57,214 bases of DNA from Magnetococcales bacterium (GTDB lineage: Bacteria; Pseudomonadota; Magnetococcia; Magnetococcales; Magnetaquicoccaceae): assembly GCA_015234115.1 (NCBI GenBank), contig JADFWP010000003.1, positions 1 to 57,214 of the forward strand, read 5' to 3'. Below the pieces are notes generated by a model. That model was not told the origin of the DNA and did not search any database. It saw nothing but the letters and a program-made list of their open reading frames with translations. Within the stretch, counting starts at the first letter, position 1, and the number at the start of each line of letters is the position of its first letter. This document shows, piece after piece, positions 24,822 through 33,504 of the stretch. Both the position numbers and the translations under genes were made by a program.

Positions 24822-25223
24822 CTAGAAAGCCAAAATATTGTGCTGTTCGGCCATCATGGCCGCGATGGCGTCGCTTTCGACCACCTGAGGTTTGATCGGC
24901 TCTTCGGTATCTTCGTCCTCACCGATCACCACCAGATCGTCTTCGGTCATGCCGCGCTCCTCCATGGATTGGCGATCCACAAAGACCTTGGTGATTTCGT
25001 AATCGACCAGCGCCCCATAGGTGGCCTCGAATCCCTTGATGCCCAGCTCTTTGGTATTCTGCCCTTTCTTGACCGCGAACACACCGTCATCCATGAAGAC
25101 CACGGAGATGTCGGCATCGTAGGCTGCCATGATCAACTTGACCTCCAGCCCCTCATAGACATAGATCGTGCCATGGGGCGCCTTGCGGACCGTGAACATG
25201 ATCTTTTTGATTTCTTCCGCCAT
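24822..25223 (-). CDS. dsrF: DsrF, sulfur-relay subunit (TusC-like)
   Basis: 133 residues from ATG 25223 (AAGGAG, 8-nt spacer; the GTG at 25232 would overlap the SD). The core IMFTVRKAPHGTIYVYEGLEV and VVFMDDGVFAVKKGQ match the DsrF/TusC fold. An acidic C-terminal extension (GEDEDTEEPIKPQ) adds length to the usual 120-130. DsrF normally lacks an active Cys, and none is seen here. It forms part of the DsrEFH hexamer and overlaps no neighbour. Confidence 0.9.
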   Translation of the reverse strand: MAEEIKKIMFTVRKAPHGTIYVYEGLEVKLIMAAYDADISVVFMDDGVFAVKKGQNTKELGIKGFEATYGALVDYEITKVFVDRQSMEERGMTEDDLVVIGEDEDTEEPIKPQVVESDAIAAMMAEQHNILAF

Positions 25224-25238
25224 TTCACGCACTCCTTG

Positions 25239-25595
25239 TCAGTCGCCGAAGACCACGAGCCGGTCGGCTTCGATGGCCATCATGGTCAGTTGACCCAGTC
25301 CCGAGATCCGCACATTGGGAACCAGCACATCATCCACGATGCCGCGCCGTTTGGCGGCGGCGATGCAGACGACGATATCGATTCCCGTGGCTCCGAGCGC
25401 AGACCAGCGGTTGGCGATGTGCCGATCATCCTGCGGCGGCTCCATCAGTTTGGTGACGTTGTAAACCCCGTCATGGTAGAAGAAAATCCCCTTGATTTCA
25501 TGCCCCTTCTGCACCGCTGCCTGAATGAAGTTGTAAGCGGTGTCGGATGCTGCATGATTATAAGGGCCTTCGTAGATACATACCGCAAGTTTCAT
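25239..25595 (-). CDS. dsrE: DsrE, sulfurtransferase subunit (TusD-like)
   Basis: 118 residues from ATG 25595 (MKLAVCIYEGPYNH). The longer upstream frame lacks an SD and family support. The active-site Cys is in GIDIVVCIAAAKRRG, matching the Cys that carries persulfide in DsrE. Internal KGIFFYHDGVYNV is conserved. It is the first gene of the EFH trio, 119 bp downstream of dsrN, with a promoter-like sequence between. Presence of DsrEFH is a marker of sulfur oxidation rather than sulfate reduction. Confidence 0.92.
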   Translation of the reverse strand: MKLAVCIYEGPYNHAASDTAYNFIQAAVQKGHEIKGIFFYHDGVYNVTKLMEPPQDDRHIANRWSALGATGIDIVVCIAAAKRRGIVDDVLVPNVRISGLGQLTMMAIEADRLVVFGD

Positions 25596-25681
25596 GGTTC
25601 CGGTCTCTCTGTCGTATGTTGCCACGTGGTTTGGGTGCCTGCCTGAATCACTCGATCCCCTCTCGATCTCAAGCACATATT

Positions 25682-25709
25682 AGTATATCACGATTCCATG
25701 ATATTGGAA
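25682..25709 (-). promoter_or_regulatory. Candidate extended -10 promoter and inverted repeat upstream of dsrE
   Basis: On the minus strand TGATATACT (25690-25682) has the TG extension and a 5/6 -10 box. Just upstream, TTCCA-TGATAT-TGGAA (25694-25709) is an inverted repeat at the -35 position, a possible regulator site. The leader to the dsrE ATG would be about 80 nt. Confidence 0.35.
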
Positions 25710-25713
25710 CCGA

Positions 25714-27093
25714 TTATTTTCTTTTTTTTGCACGCCAAAACCCGGCCAGAAAATCGGCCCAGCCCGGCGCGCCCTGGGCGTGAAGATGGGCATAGCAGGC
25801 CAGGATATTCCGGTACATCAGGCCATCGCGCACGCCGTCCACCCCATGACCGCGCACCACGCGAAAGGCGAAATCCACCCCCTCCCCGATGCGCGTCACC
25901 CGGGAATGGTGAAATTCATGGCAAGCGAGCGTCACCCCGGCTCCGGGCCATGCCAGCGATTCACGCCCCTCGATGCGCATGTAACCATAGCCCACCGGCT
26001 TTTTCTCCACCTGCACCTCGATGGGCAACGCGCCGATCATCGCCACGCTGCGCTCATTCCAGGTGATCCGTTCGGCCAGCATCATCAAACCGCCGCATTC
26101 GGCGAAAATCGGCATCCCGGCCTCGGCCCGGGCGCGAATCTCCGCCAGCAGTCCCCGGTTGTCCGCCAGGCGCTCCATGAAGACCTCGGGAAACCCGCCG
26201 CCGAGATACAGCCCTTCCACCCCCTCGGGCAAGGCCGGATCGGTCAACATGGAAAAAGGGATCAACTCCACGCCCGCCTGACGCAGAGCCTCCAGATTTT
26301 CCGGATAATAAAAATGGGTCGCGGCGTCCTGGGCCATGGCCACCCGCACGCCGGGCAAATCCCGACGGGGTGCGCTTTGCGCCGCCACCGGCACCGGGGG
26401 CAACTCCGGAGCGGAGCGGGCCAAAGCCAGCAGGGCATCAAGCTCCAGATGGGCGATCATGGTATCGCGGATCACCCGCAACCGCTCCAGAGGCGCATCG
26501 CCTTCGGCCACGGGTTGCAATCCCAAATGACGCTCGACAATCTCCATGGCGCGGGTTCTGGGAACCACCCCCAGCACCGGCACCGGGCAATAACGCTCCA
26601 GGGCGACGCGCAGTCGTTGTTCGTGACGCGACGAAGCGACGTTGTTCAGAATCACCCCCCGGATCCACTGCCCGCCGGGAAAATCGAGATGCCCTTTCAC
26701 CAACGGGGCGATGCCGCGCGATGCCCCCTTGCAATCGACCACCAGCACCACCGGAACCTGCAACAACTCGGCCAGCGCCGCGCCGCAATCCCCCCCTTCG
26801 AGATCCTGGCCATCGTAATAGCCGTGATTGCCCTCGATCAGCGCCACATCGCCGCCCGCAGCGTAACGCTGGAAATTCTCCCGCACCACCGCCTGCCCCA
26901 TCATGAAGAAATCCAGATTGTGACAGGTGGCGCCGCTGGCACGGGTCAACCAGGCCGGATCGATGAAATCCGGACCTTTTTTGAAAGGACGGACCTGCAA
27001 CCCCTGCGCGGCCCACGCTGCGGCCAGGCCGATGGCGAGCGTGGTTTTGCCCGAACTCTTGCGCGTTGCGGAGATCAGCAGACGCGCGCTCAT
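25714..27093 (-). CDS. dsrN: DsrN, siroheme amidase (cobyrinate a,c-diamide synthase family)
   Basis: 459 residues from ATG 27093. An N-terminal P-loop (SATRKSSGKTTLAIGLA) and DFIDPAW form the ATP-dependent domain. The C-terminal class I glutaminase has PIFAECGGLMML with the nucleophile Cys and a His near ACHEFHHSR. The sequence fits CbiA/CobB. Beside dsrEFHJOP, the homologue DsrN is known to amidate siroheme to the siroamide cofactor of DsrAB. No other cobalamin gene is present, favouring DsrN. It ends in a Lys-rich AKKRK tail encoded by an A run. Confidence 0.85.
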   Translation of the reverse strand: MSARLLISATRKSSGKTTLAIGLAAAWAAQGLQVRPFKKGPDFIDPAWLTRASGATCHNLDFFMMGQAVVRENFQRYAAGGDVALIEGNHGYYDGQDLEGGDCGAALAELLQVPVVLVVDCKGASRGIAPLVKGHLDFPGGQWIRGVILNNVASSRHEQRLRVALERYCPVPVLGVVPRTRAMEIVERHLGLQPVAEGDAPLERLRVIRDTMIAHLELDALLALARSAPELPPVPVAAQSAPRRDLPGVRVAMAQDAATHFYYPENLEALRQAGVELIPFSMLTDPALPEGVEGLYLGGGFPEVFMERLADNRGLLAEIRARAEAGMPIFAECGGLMMLAERITWNERSVAMIGALPIEVQVEKKPVGYGYMRIEGRESLAWPGAGVTLACHEFHHSRVTRIGEGVDFAFRVVRGHGVDGVRDGLMYRNILACYAHLHAQGAPGWADFLAGFWRAKKRK

Positions 27094-27197
27094 GGGGACA
27101 CGCCGCCCGCATCCTGAAAGAGCGATTGCAAAACGATCACCGGATTCCCTCCCCTCCTGCAAAAACACCCTGGAATGACAGGCACATCCAGCCTATC

Positions 27198-28256
27198 ATG
27201 GCGGATCGAAAAGCCGCATCCCAGAAGAAAATCACATCCACCCTCAAAACGCACCAAGGATCCCTGCTCTTGCCCGATTCCTCCATTGGCGTGCTGCTCG
27301 CCCAACTGGGCACCCCCGACGCGCCCGAACCGGCAGCCGTGCGTCGTTTTCTGGCCGAGTTTCTCGCCGACGAACGGGTGGTCGATCTGCCCCGCTGGTT
27401 CTGGCTGCCGCTGCTGCACGGCGTGATCCTGCCCCGTCGCTCCCCCCGCTCGGCGGCCCTGTATCGAAAAATATGGCGCGCCGATGGCGTCTCGCCGCTG
27501 CTGCACGACTCCCGTACCGTCACCGCCGGCGTGGCCGAACGGCTCGGCGCCTCGATCCGGGTGGAACTCGGCATGCGCTACGGTCAACCCGGTTTGACTG
27601 CGCTCCTTCATACCATGGTCCGCACCGGAATCCAACGTCTCCTGATCGTGCCGCTCTTTCCCCAGTTCTCTTCCGCCACCACCGCCTCGATCACCGATGC
27701 GGTTTGTGGCGCCTTTGCCAGCAGCCGGTTTCAACCCGCGCTGCGCTTCGTTCCCCCGTTCTTCAACGATCCGGGATACATCCACGCCCTGGCCACCACA
27801 TTGCGCCAGCAACTCGACCCGGCCCAACCCGTGGATTGGCTCTTTTCGTTTCATGGTCTGCCGCAGCGTTTCGTGGACCAGGGAGACCCCTATGCGCTCC
27901 AGTGCGCGGAAACCGCCCGCCTGCTGGCCAAAGAATTGCATCTGCCCAATGAACGATGGCATATTGGCTATCAATCCCGGTTCGGACGGGAGGTGTGGCT
28001 GCTGCCCGACACGGCCAGACTGCTCGCCACCCTGCCCGGACAGGGCAAACGGGCTGTGGCGGTGGTCTGCCCCGGTTTTGTCGCCGACTGCCTGGAAACT
28101 TTGGAAGAAATGGCGGTTCAGGGCAAGGAGACCTTCCTCCGGGCCGGAGGCGAAACATTTCACTATCTCGCCTGTCTCAACGACGCGCCACCCTGGATCG
28201 ATGCCCTGACCACCCTCATCCGGCGGGAGTTGTCGGGATGGATGGAGGAGATGTAA
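27198..28256 (+). CDS. hemH: Ferrochelatase
   Basis: 352 residues from ATG 27198 (the frame is open upstream but without support). IGVLLAQLGTPDAPEP at the N-terminus, FPQFSSATTASITDAV in the middle, and LFSFHGLPQRFVDQGDPY with the catalytic His are ferrochelatase signatures. PGFVADCLETLEE near the C-terminus holds the conserved Glu. It inserts Fe2+ into protoporphyrin IX at the inner membrane in the last step of heme synthesis, needed here for the DsrJ hemes among others. Divergent from dsrN with 104 bp between. Confidence 0.94.
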   Translation: MADRKAASQKKITSTLKTHQGSLLLPDSSIGVLLAQLGTPDAPEPAAVRRFLAEFLADERVVDLPRWFWLPLLHGVILPRRSPRSAALYRKIWRADGVSPLLHDSRTVTAGVAERLGASIRVELGMRYGQPGLTALLHTMVRTGIQRLLIVPLFPQFSSATTASITDAVCGAFASSRFQPALRFVPPFFNDPGYIHALATTLRQQLDPAQPVDWLFSFHGLPQRFVDQGDPYALQCAETARLLAKELHLPNERWHIGYQSRFGREVWLLPDTARLLATLPGQGKRAVAVVCPGFVADCLETLEEMAVQGKETFLRAGGETFHYLACLNDAPPWIDALTTLIRRELSGWMEEM

Positions 28257-28358
28257 AAAATACCATTTCAAAACACCGTGTCTCACGGTATTCTGTCGGC
28301 TACGCGCAACCTCGGATTCCGGGCCTTGAGGCCGGACTGCACCAATCAGGAACCCATC

Positions 28359-28832
28359 ATGAATAAGATACCCAAATTGCAATCCCTGGACGAAGCCCAA
28401 TTGCTCGTGGAAGAGCTGTACGAAAAGGTCCAGGAGGCCACGGAAGAGTTGAGGCGGGCGGACGGATTCAGCCGCAACAATGCCCAGGTGATCGAAAAAC
28501 TGGCCATTTCCGCCCAGGAGATCGGTCAGGCGGTCAAAATGATCAAAAACATCGCCGGTCAAACCAACATGCTGGCCCTCAACGCCGCCATCGAGGCCGC
28601 AGGCGCGGGCGAAGCGGGCAAGGGGTTTGCCGTGGTGGCCAACGAGGTCAAGGATCTGGCCCGGCAAACCGCCGAAGCCACCAACCTGATCTCCAAAAAA
28701 ATGGCGGATATCCTCAAGAATACCGCCGGAGCCTCGGATACCGCACGCGAGATCACCGAAAGCATCGAAAAGATCCGCCGTGCCAACGACGAGATCATCC
28801 AGGTGACGCACGATTCAAGCGGCATGGGATGA
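28359..28832 (+). CDS. Short soluble methyl-accepting chemotaxis-type signalling protein
   Basis: 157 residues. The core [20 protein letters not shown]...VANEVKDLA is the highly conserved CheA/CheW contact tip of MCP signalling domains. There are no membrane helices, no HAMP and no ligand domain. The helical hairpin is shorter than in full receptors (about 35 heptads are missing). It ends abruptly at HDSSGMG. It may be a cytosolic mini-receptor that joins arrays or a 5'- and 3'-truncated remnant. Codon use is like its neighbours. An imperfect hairpin follows its stop. Confidence 0.8.
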   Translation: MNKIPKLQSLDEAQLLVEELYEKVQEATEELRRADGFSRNNAQVIEKLAISAQEIGQAVKMIKNIAGQTNMLALNAAIEAAGAGEAGKGFAVVANEVKDLARQTAEATNLISKKMADILKNTAGASDTAREITESIEKIRRANDEIIQVTHDSSGMG

Positions 28833-28845
28833 ACCAACGCGCACT

Positions 28846-28885
28846 CCCGAGTGCCTGCATCCGAACCTGGATACATGCACTCGGG
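28846..28885. terminator. Imperfect hairpin between convergent genes
   Basis: CCCGAGTGCCTGCATCC pairs with GGATACATGCACTCGGG at 15 of 17 positions over a 6-nt loop. It lies between the ends of the MCP gene (28832) and the portal gene (28899). It could act as a bidirectional transcription end, although it has no T run. Confidence 0.55.
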
Positions 28886-28898
28886 CCGGATCCTCCGT

Positions 28899-30107
28899 TC
28901 AGCGCGCTCCCGGATGCTGCTGCTCCACCCCTGATGCAATCAGGCGCCACCCCTCCCCATAAGTGGTCCGGATATACTCTTCCGTGGGCCGCAGACCCAT
29001 CTCGAAAAGCACCCGATCCCGTTCGGCCAGAGGCCGCAAATCCTTGTCCTCCGAAACCCGCCGCCACACCTTGGGCGGTTTGGCCTCCGGAAAATTCCAC
29101 GCCATCAACCAGGAAACCACACTGCGGTTGAAGCTGTCGCAGATCAGATCCGCATCGGCCTTCACCACTTCATTGCGCACCAGTTTGTGGACATCGGCCT
29201 TGTACTGCCCCCCGCCCGCATCCGTGGTGAGCGTCTGCGACAAGGTTACCTTGGCAATGGCGGCATTCATGCGATCGATAAAGCTCTCATAGCTGATCTG
29301 TCCGCCACGCGAGGATTCGATCAGTTCCACTTTCATTCCTTCGGGAACGATGATCCCGGAATCGGTCTGAATGGCCCGCAAGGCCGCCAGCAGACGCCGT
29401 TTCTCCTCGTCGGTGGCATTGGCGGGATAACTGCCCATGGCGGTCGGCATGCCGAATTTGTCCATGAAAATCAGCCATAGTTTCATCCCGTTGCGCTTGA
29501 AGAACACCGGCCAGTAGAGCCAATGGGCCAGACCCAGGCCATACGGTTCGTCGTCGTTGTCGGCCCCGGCGTGAAAATGCCAGAACTTGCGCTCGGGCAG
29601 CCGTTCACCGTCGGGATTTTCGCTGGTCACCAGCAGGGGCCTGCCGCAGCGATCGAAAGAGAACCGGCGCTGCTTGCGCACCTTGATCGCCTCCAGCGTG
29701 ACCCGTGTTCCCTCCCGCGCCCAGAGACATTCGGCCACGGCAAAGCCGTAAAACACCCCGTACAGCATTTTGTCCGTCACCCCGTCCCAGCCCACATGGT
29801 GCAATGCTTCCAAAAGAAAATCCGCAGCCATGCGACTGGCCGGATCCGGCCCGCCAGCCCGCACCCCCCATTCAGCCGAGGTGACGGCCATGCGCCGTTG
29901 CTGAAACGTGGAGGCCACCTGATCATCCCGCAACACATCCTCGTAAAGGGCGTAATCCCCGCCCCGATCCCGCAATACCGGATCCTGGGGGAGCAGGGTG
30001 TTCATCAATCCGCCATAATTCCGGGTGATGTCACGACCGTCGCCAGAGACGGCCACTTCACGAAACGCGGGTTGGATGATGCTGGAACGTGCCTTGACCT
30101 TGGCCAT
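28899..30107 (-). CDS. Orphan Mu gp29-like phage portal protein (DUF935)
   Basis: 402 residues, shorter than the 480-510 of complete Mu gp29 proteins. The sequence DYALYEDVLRDDQVASTFQQRRMAVTS, FYGFAVAECLW, and SQTLTTDAGGGQYKAD is typical of DUF935 portals, which form the DNA entry ring of Mu-like heads. No terminase, head-morphogenesis, protease or tail gene is next to it. The C-terminus is abbreviated after EEYIRTTYGEGW. It is either a remnant of a degraded Mu-like prophage or a domesticated gene. The frame is intact. Confidence 0.88.
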   Translation of the reverse strand: MAKVKARSSIIQPAFREVAVSGDGRDITRNYGGLMNTLLPQDPVLRDRGGDYALYEDVLRDDQVASTFQQRRMAVTSAEWGVRAGGPDPASRMAADFLLEALHHVGWDGVTDKMLYGVFYGFAVAECLWAREGTRVTLEAIKVRKQRRFSFDRCGRPLLVTSENPDGERLPERKFWHFHAGADNDDEPYGLGLAHWLYWPVFFKRNGMKLWLIFMDKFGMPTAMGSYPANATDEEKRRLLAALRAIQTDSGIIVPEGMKVELIESSRGGQISYESFIDRMNAAIAKVTLSQTLTTDAGGGQYKADVHKLVRNEVVKADADLICDSFNRSVVSWLMAWNFPEAKPPKVWRRVSEDKDLRPLAERDRVLFEMGLRPTEEYIRTTYGEGWRLIASGVEQQHPGAR

Positions 30108-30127
30108 GGGACAATGGAACCTCCTCG

Positions 30128-30187
30128 GATGGAATGATAAAGATGCGTGGCTACCGAATCACACGGTAGCCCGATCCGGATTCCATC
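30128..30187. repeat. Nested inverted repeats between Sel1 gene and portal gene
   Basis: Outer arms GATGGAAT (30128-30135) and ATTCCATC (30180-30187) enclose inner arms GGCTACCG (30149-30156) and CGGTAGCC (30164-30171). The inner hairpin could terminate the Sel1 transcript. No T run is evident. Confidence 0.6.
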
Positions 30188-30217
30188 AACAGATGAAGTC
30201 CTGCGGTGAAGCGCCAT

Positions 30218-32710
30218 TCACGCCGTGGCGACCTGCCGCGGTGCGATCCACTCCTGGGCCAGTCGTTGGCCTGCGTGGATCTGTTCGTCGCTCATGTGTT
30301 TGGCAATGGAACGGCGGGTGTCGATGGCTTCGTCATTGCCCTGCCGGGCGGACAGATCCAACCAGGCATAGGCCTGGACATAATCCTGAATCACCCCGGT
30401 GCCATTGGCATAGAGGATGCCGATATTCAACTGCGCCCCGGCATGCCCCTGCTCGGCGGCGCGACGATACCACACCATGGCCTGTTGATGATCTTCGGGA
30501 ACCCCCTGGCCGTGGGCATACATGAAACCAAGATTGGATTGGGCATTGGCATCCCCCTGATTGGCCGCCTTGCGATACCAGCTGACCGCCTCTTCGCCAT
30601 CCTGAGGCACGCCGCGCCCCACGGCATAGAGCACGCCAAGATTGAACTGCGCCCCGGTATGCCCCTGATTGGCCGCCTGATGATACCAATAAACCGCCTG
30701 GATCAGATCCTTGGGCACCTTGTCGCCGCTGGCGTATTTGGTCGCCAGATTGAACTGCGCGCCGACATGCCCCTGACGCGCGGCTTTCTGATACCAATAA
30801 GCCGCAAGTTTTGAATCGTCGGCCAAGTCACTCCAGAAATCATAGGCAACCCCAAGATTGTATTGAGCAATGGCGTCGCCTTGTTTGGCGGCATTGAAAA
30901 ACCAGGCGATGGCCTGCCAGTCATCCCGCGCCACGCCGCGCGCGTCGGCATACATGAATCCAAGGTTGAGCTGGGCCTTGGAATTGCCCTGCTCGGCAGC
31001 CAGACGATACCAGTACATCGCCTGTTTGTAGTCGCGGGGCACGCCACGACCATTCTCGAACAGGATGCCCAGGTTGAACTGGGCGCCCGCATGTCCCTGC
31101 TGCGCGGCCCGATACCACCAGATCAAAGCCTGCTGTCCCCCCTGGGGCAGACCGCCGCGCCCGTTTTCGTAGAGAATGCCGAGATTGAACTGCGCCCTGG
31201 CATGCCCCTGCTCGGCAGCGCGACGAAACCAGGTGACTGCCTGCACTTCGTCCCTGGGACAGCCACGCCCCTGAATCCAGAGTATGGCCAGGTTGTATTG
31301 CGCCTTGGCATCCCCCTGTTCGGCGGCCCTGGTGAACCAGAAATGGGCCTGGGCATCCTCCGATGCAACCGCCCGACCCTGTTCGTAAAGCACACCCAGA
31401 TTGAATTGCGCCTCCAGGTTGCCCTGTTCAGCCGCGAGACGATACCAGTTGACCGCAGCCGCGCCATCCGGTTCCAGACCGCCACGCCCCTGCTCGCTCA
31501 TCACCCCCAGGTTGTATTGTGCCCGCGCATCCCCCTGCTCCGCTGCCTTGAGCCACCAATGCACCGCAGCCTCGTCGTCCTGGGCCAGACCACCCCGACC
31601 ATTTTCAAACATCACGCCCAGATTGTACTGCGCCTTGGCATGACCCAATACCGCCGCCTTCTGCCACCAGGAGACGGCCTGGGTCTCGTCGCCAAGCCCT
31701 CCCGATGCCGAAACATGCATGCAACCAAGATTGTACTGCGCCTCCAGGAAATCCTGCTCGGCAGCCAGATGATACCAGAGCGCCGCCCGTGTCGGGTCCA
31801 GTTCCAGCCCGAATCGCCCCCGTGCGTGGCCCAAACCCAGAGTGAACTGAGCCTCGGCATACCCCTGCTCGGCAGAACGACGATACCAGCGTTCCGCCTG
31901 TTTTTCATCGACCGGCACGCCACGCCCCAGTTCGTAGAACCGCGCCAGATGAAACTGGGCCCGAGGATCCCCCTGTTCCGCCGCCCGATTCCACCAGGAA
32001 AACGCACGGGCATCGTCAGGCACCAACCCGCCCAACCCCTTTTCGTGCATCACGCCGAGATTGAATTGCGCCCGCGCATCCCCCTGTTCCGCCGCCCGAC
32101 TCCACCAGAAGATCGCCTGCTCGTCATCTTTGGTCACGCCATGGCCATCTTCGTACAGAATGCCCAGATTGAACTGCGCGGAGACATCCCCCTGCCCGGC
32201 TGCCTTTTGCCACCAATGGGCGGCCTGCTCCTCGTCAAGTGGCACACCACGCCCTTTGCTGTAGAGAATCCCAAGGTTGAACTGCGCCTTGGCATTCCCC
32301 TGCTCGGCGGCATGACTCCACCAGAAGGCGGCCTGTTTGGCATCCATGGCCACACCACGACCTTCGTCATAGAGAATGCCAAGATTCAACTGGGCTTCCG
32401 CATTGCCCTGGTTGGCTGCCTGACGATACCAGACCACGGCCTGTTCTTCGTCCTGTTCAACCCCCTGCCCCCGCTCGTACAAAATCCCGAGATTGAACTG
32501 CGCCCGGACATGCCCCTGTTCGGCCGCCCGACTCCACCAGAAAACCGCCTTCTGGTCATCCCTGGGCACATCCCCCCCATCGTGGGAGGTGAAACCCAGA
32601 AAAAACTGGGCCTCGGCATCTCCCTGCTCCGCCAGGTCCACGATTTTCCGAAAATCTTCGTGTGCTGCCTGCTCCATGGATGGTTCAGTGGCCGATTCGG
32701 GTCTGCTCAT
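30218..32710 (-). CDS. Very long Sel1 repeat protein (about 21 units)
   Basis: 830 residues built almost entirely of 36-residue Sel1-like (TPR-type) repeats, each with an A-x-A-Q-F-N-L-G-I-L-Y core and an A-V-x-W-W/Y-R-x-A-A-E-Q-G end. 21 cores were counted by eye, with a partial one at the C-terminus. No signal peptide or membrane helix is seen, so the protein is probably a cytosolic solenoid scaffold. Trp/Tyr alternation in the second helix and the G-R-G turns are well kept in every unit. Sel1 proteins bind partners in signalling and secretion. No enzyme domain is attached. The N-terminus starts MSRPESATEPSMEQ. Confidence 0.93.
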   Translation of the reverse strand: MSRPESATEPSMEQAAHEDFRKIVDLAEQGDAEAQFFLGFTSHDGGDVPRDDQKAVFWWSRAAEQGHVRAQFNLGILYERGQGVEQDEEQAVVWYRQAANQGNAEAQLNLGILYDEGRGVAMDAKQAAFWWSHAAEQGNAKAQFNLGILYSKGRGVPLDEEQAAHWWQKAAGQGDVSAQFNLGILYEDGHGVTKDDEQAIFWWSRAAEQGDARAQFNLGVMHEKGLGGLVPDDARAFSWWNRAAEQGDPRAQFHLARFYELGRGVPVDEKQAERWYRRSAEQGYAEAQFTLGLGHARGRFGLELDPTRAALWYHLAAEQDFLEAQYNLGCMHVSASGGLGDETQAVSWWQKAAVLGHAKAQYNLGVMFENGRGGLAQDDEAAVHWWLKAAEQGDARAQYNLGVMSEQGRGGLEPDGAAAVNWYRLAAEQGNLEAQFNLGVLYEQGRAVASEDAQAHFWFTRAAEQGDAKAQYNLAILWIQGRGCPRDEVQAVTWFRRAAEQGHARAQFNLGILYENGRGGLPQGGQQALIWWYRAAQQGHAGAQFNLGILFENGRGVPRDYKQAMYWYRLAAEQGNSKAQLNLGFMYADARGVARDDWQAIAWFFNAAKQGDAIAQYNLGVAYDFWSDLADDSKLAAYWYQKAARQGHVGAQFNLATKYASGDKVPKDLIQAVYWYHQAANQGHTGAQFNLGVLYAVGRGVPQDGEEAVSWYRKAANQGDANAQSNLGFMYAHGQGVPEDHQQAMVWYRRAAEQGHAGAQLNIGILYANGTGVIQDYVQAYAWLDLSARQGNDEAIDTRRSIAKHMSDEQIHAGQRLAQEWIAPRQVATA

Positions 32711-32968
32711 GATTCACCCTGCTGATATGGTTCGCGCCCATCGCGCATTTCCGCATCACTATAGCCCAACCCGGTAGAGATTTCCACACATGTCGTGAGT
32801 CGTTTTCCGTACCCATTGCAGCCATCTAACTTGTAATAATCACCAGAACCGACCTTTTGGCAGAAAATACACAAAAACTGGAAAAAAAGAGTGAAACTTT
32901 CCGGCAGGTGCCGTACACTATATTAACAAGCGTTCCTAATTTGAATGGCGTGCAAAAGGGGGGATGAC
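32711..32968. promoter_or_regulatory. Intergenic region upstream of the pilin operon
   Basis: 258 bp between divergent transcripts. The part at 32870-32945 is AT-rich and includes TATATT near 32920, a possible -10 box of the pilin operon, with weak CTTTCC upstream. A GGGGGATGAC SD precedes the pilin ATG. No ORF is supported. No sigma-54 (GG-N10-GC) site was found. Confidence 0.35.
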
Positions 32969-33373
32969 ATGAACCACCCGATCCGGGGGTGCCGGGTCCA
33001 TTCCCGGCACACAGGGTTCACACTCGTTGAATTGATCATGGTGGTGGCCATTCTCGGTATACTGACGGCGGTTGCGGTGCCAAAATTCACGGATCTAAGC
33101 TCCGAAGCCGAAATCGCGGCAGCCAATGGCATTTTCTCTGCTGCCCAGGCGGCCACCAGTACCAATTTTGCCGCCGTGCAGGCAGGCAGAATCGGAGCCA
33201 CTCCGATCACCGACGCAACAAGCCTGTTGGGTGCCATGGACGGGACACCTACAGGTTGGTCCGGGTCTGGCAATGCATTGACCCATACGGGACAATCGGG
33301 CATGATCTATACCATTGCCGTGGTGCAGATCGAAAATGCCACCCAAAAGGCCAACCTGTCTAAAAACTGGTAA
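32969..33373 (+). CDS. MSHA-type pilin, first of two (MshB/MshA-like)
   Basis: 134 residues. The prepilin cleavage site is HTGFTLVELIM, with the conserved Glu at +5 and a hydrophobic helix VVAILGILTAVAVPKFTDL. The body resembles MSHA major pilin, with SEAEIAAANGIFSAAQAA. It starts with an ATG after GGGGGATGAC. The leader is long (19 residues). The product is about half identical to the next gene, pointing to a tandem duplication. Order and type suggest mshB followed by mshA. Confidence 0.85.
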   Translation: MNHPIRGCRVHSRHTGFTLVELIMVVAILGILTAVAVPKFTDLSSEAEIAAANGIFSAAQAATSTNFAAVQAGRIGATPITDATSLLGAMDGTPTGWSGSGNALTHTGQSGMIYTIAVVQIENATQKANLSKNW

Positions 33374-33504
33374 AAATGAATCACTTGTTCCGGTTTCTCG
33401 CACTCCCGCCATCCCCTCTGCGGAGGGAAAAGGGCACCAGAGAAACCTTCCACGCTCTGGGTTGCGACCCGGGGTCCATTTCACGAGGAGAGGAGTACCA
33501 AACC

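Noticed and set aside
22074..25595. Dissimilatory sulfate reduction
   Set aside because: DsrEFH and DsrN point to oxidative use. No sat, apr or dsrAB is visible.
28899..30107. A Mu-like prophage
   Set aside because: Only the portal gene is seen. No transposase, terminase, head or tail gene is present.
30218..32710. Sel1 DNA repeats as a CRISPR or satellite array
   Set aside because: Period is about 108 bp, sequence varies between units, and each encodes a protein repeat.
30863..32725. A 620-residue plus-strand frame across the Sel1 gene
   Set aside because: It mirrors the Sel1 repeats of the real minus-strand gene. Its own repeats are a by-product, with no known fold.
32870..32968. Sigma-54 promoter upstream of the pilins
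   Set aside because: No GG-N10-GC spacing was found. GGCAGGTGCC is a short palindrome only.
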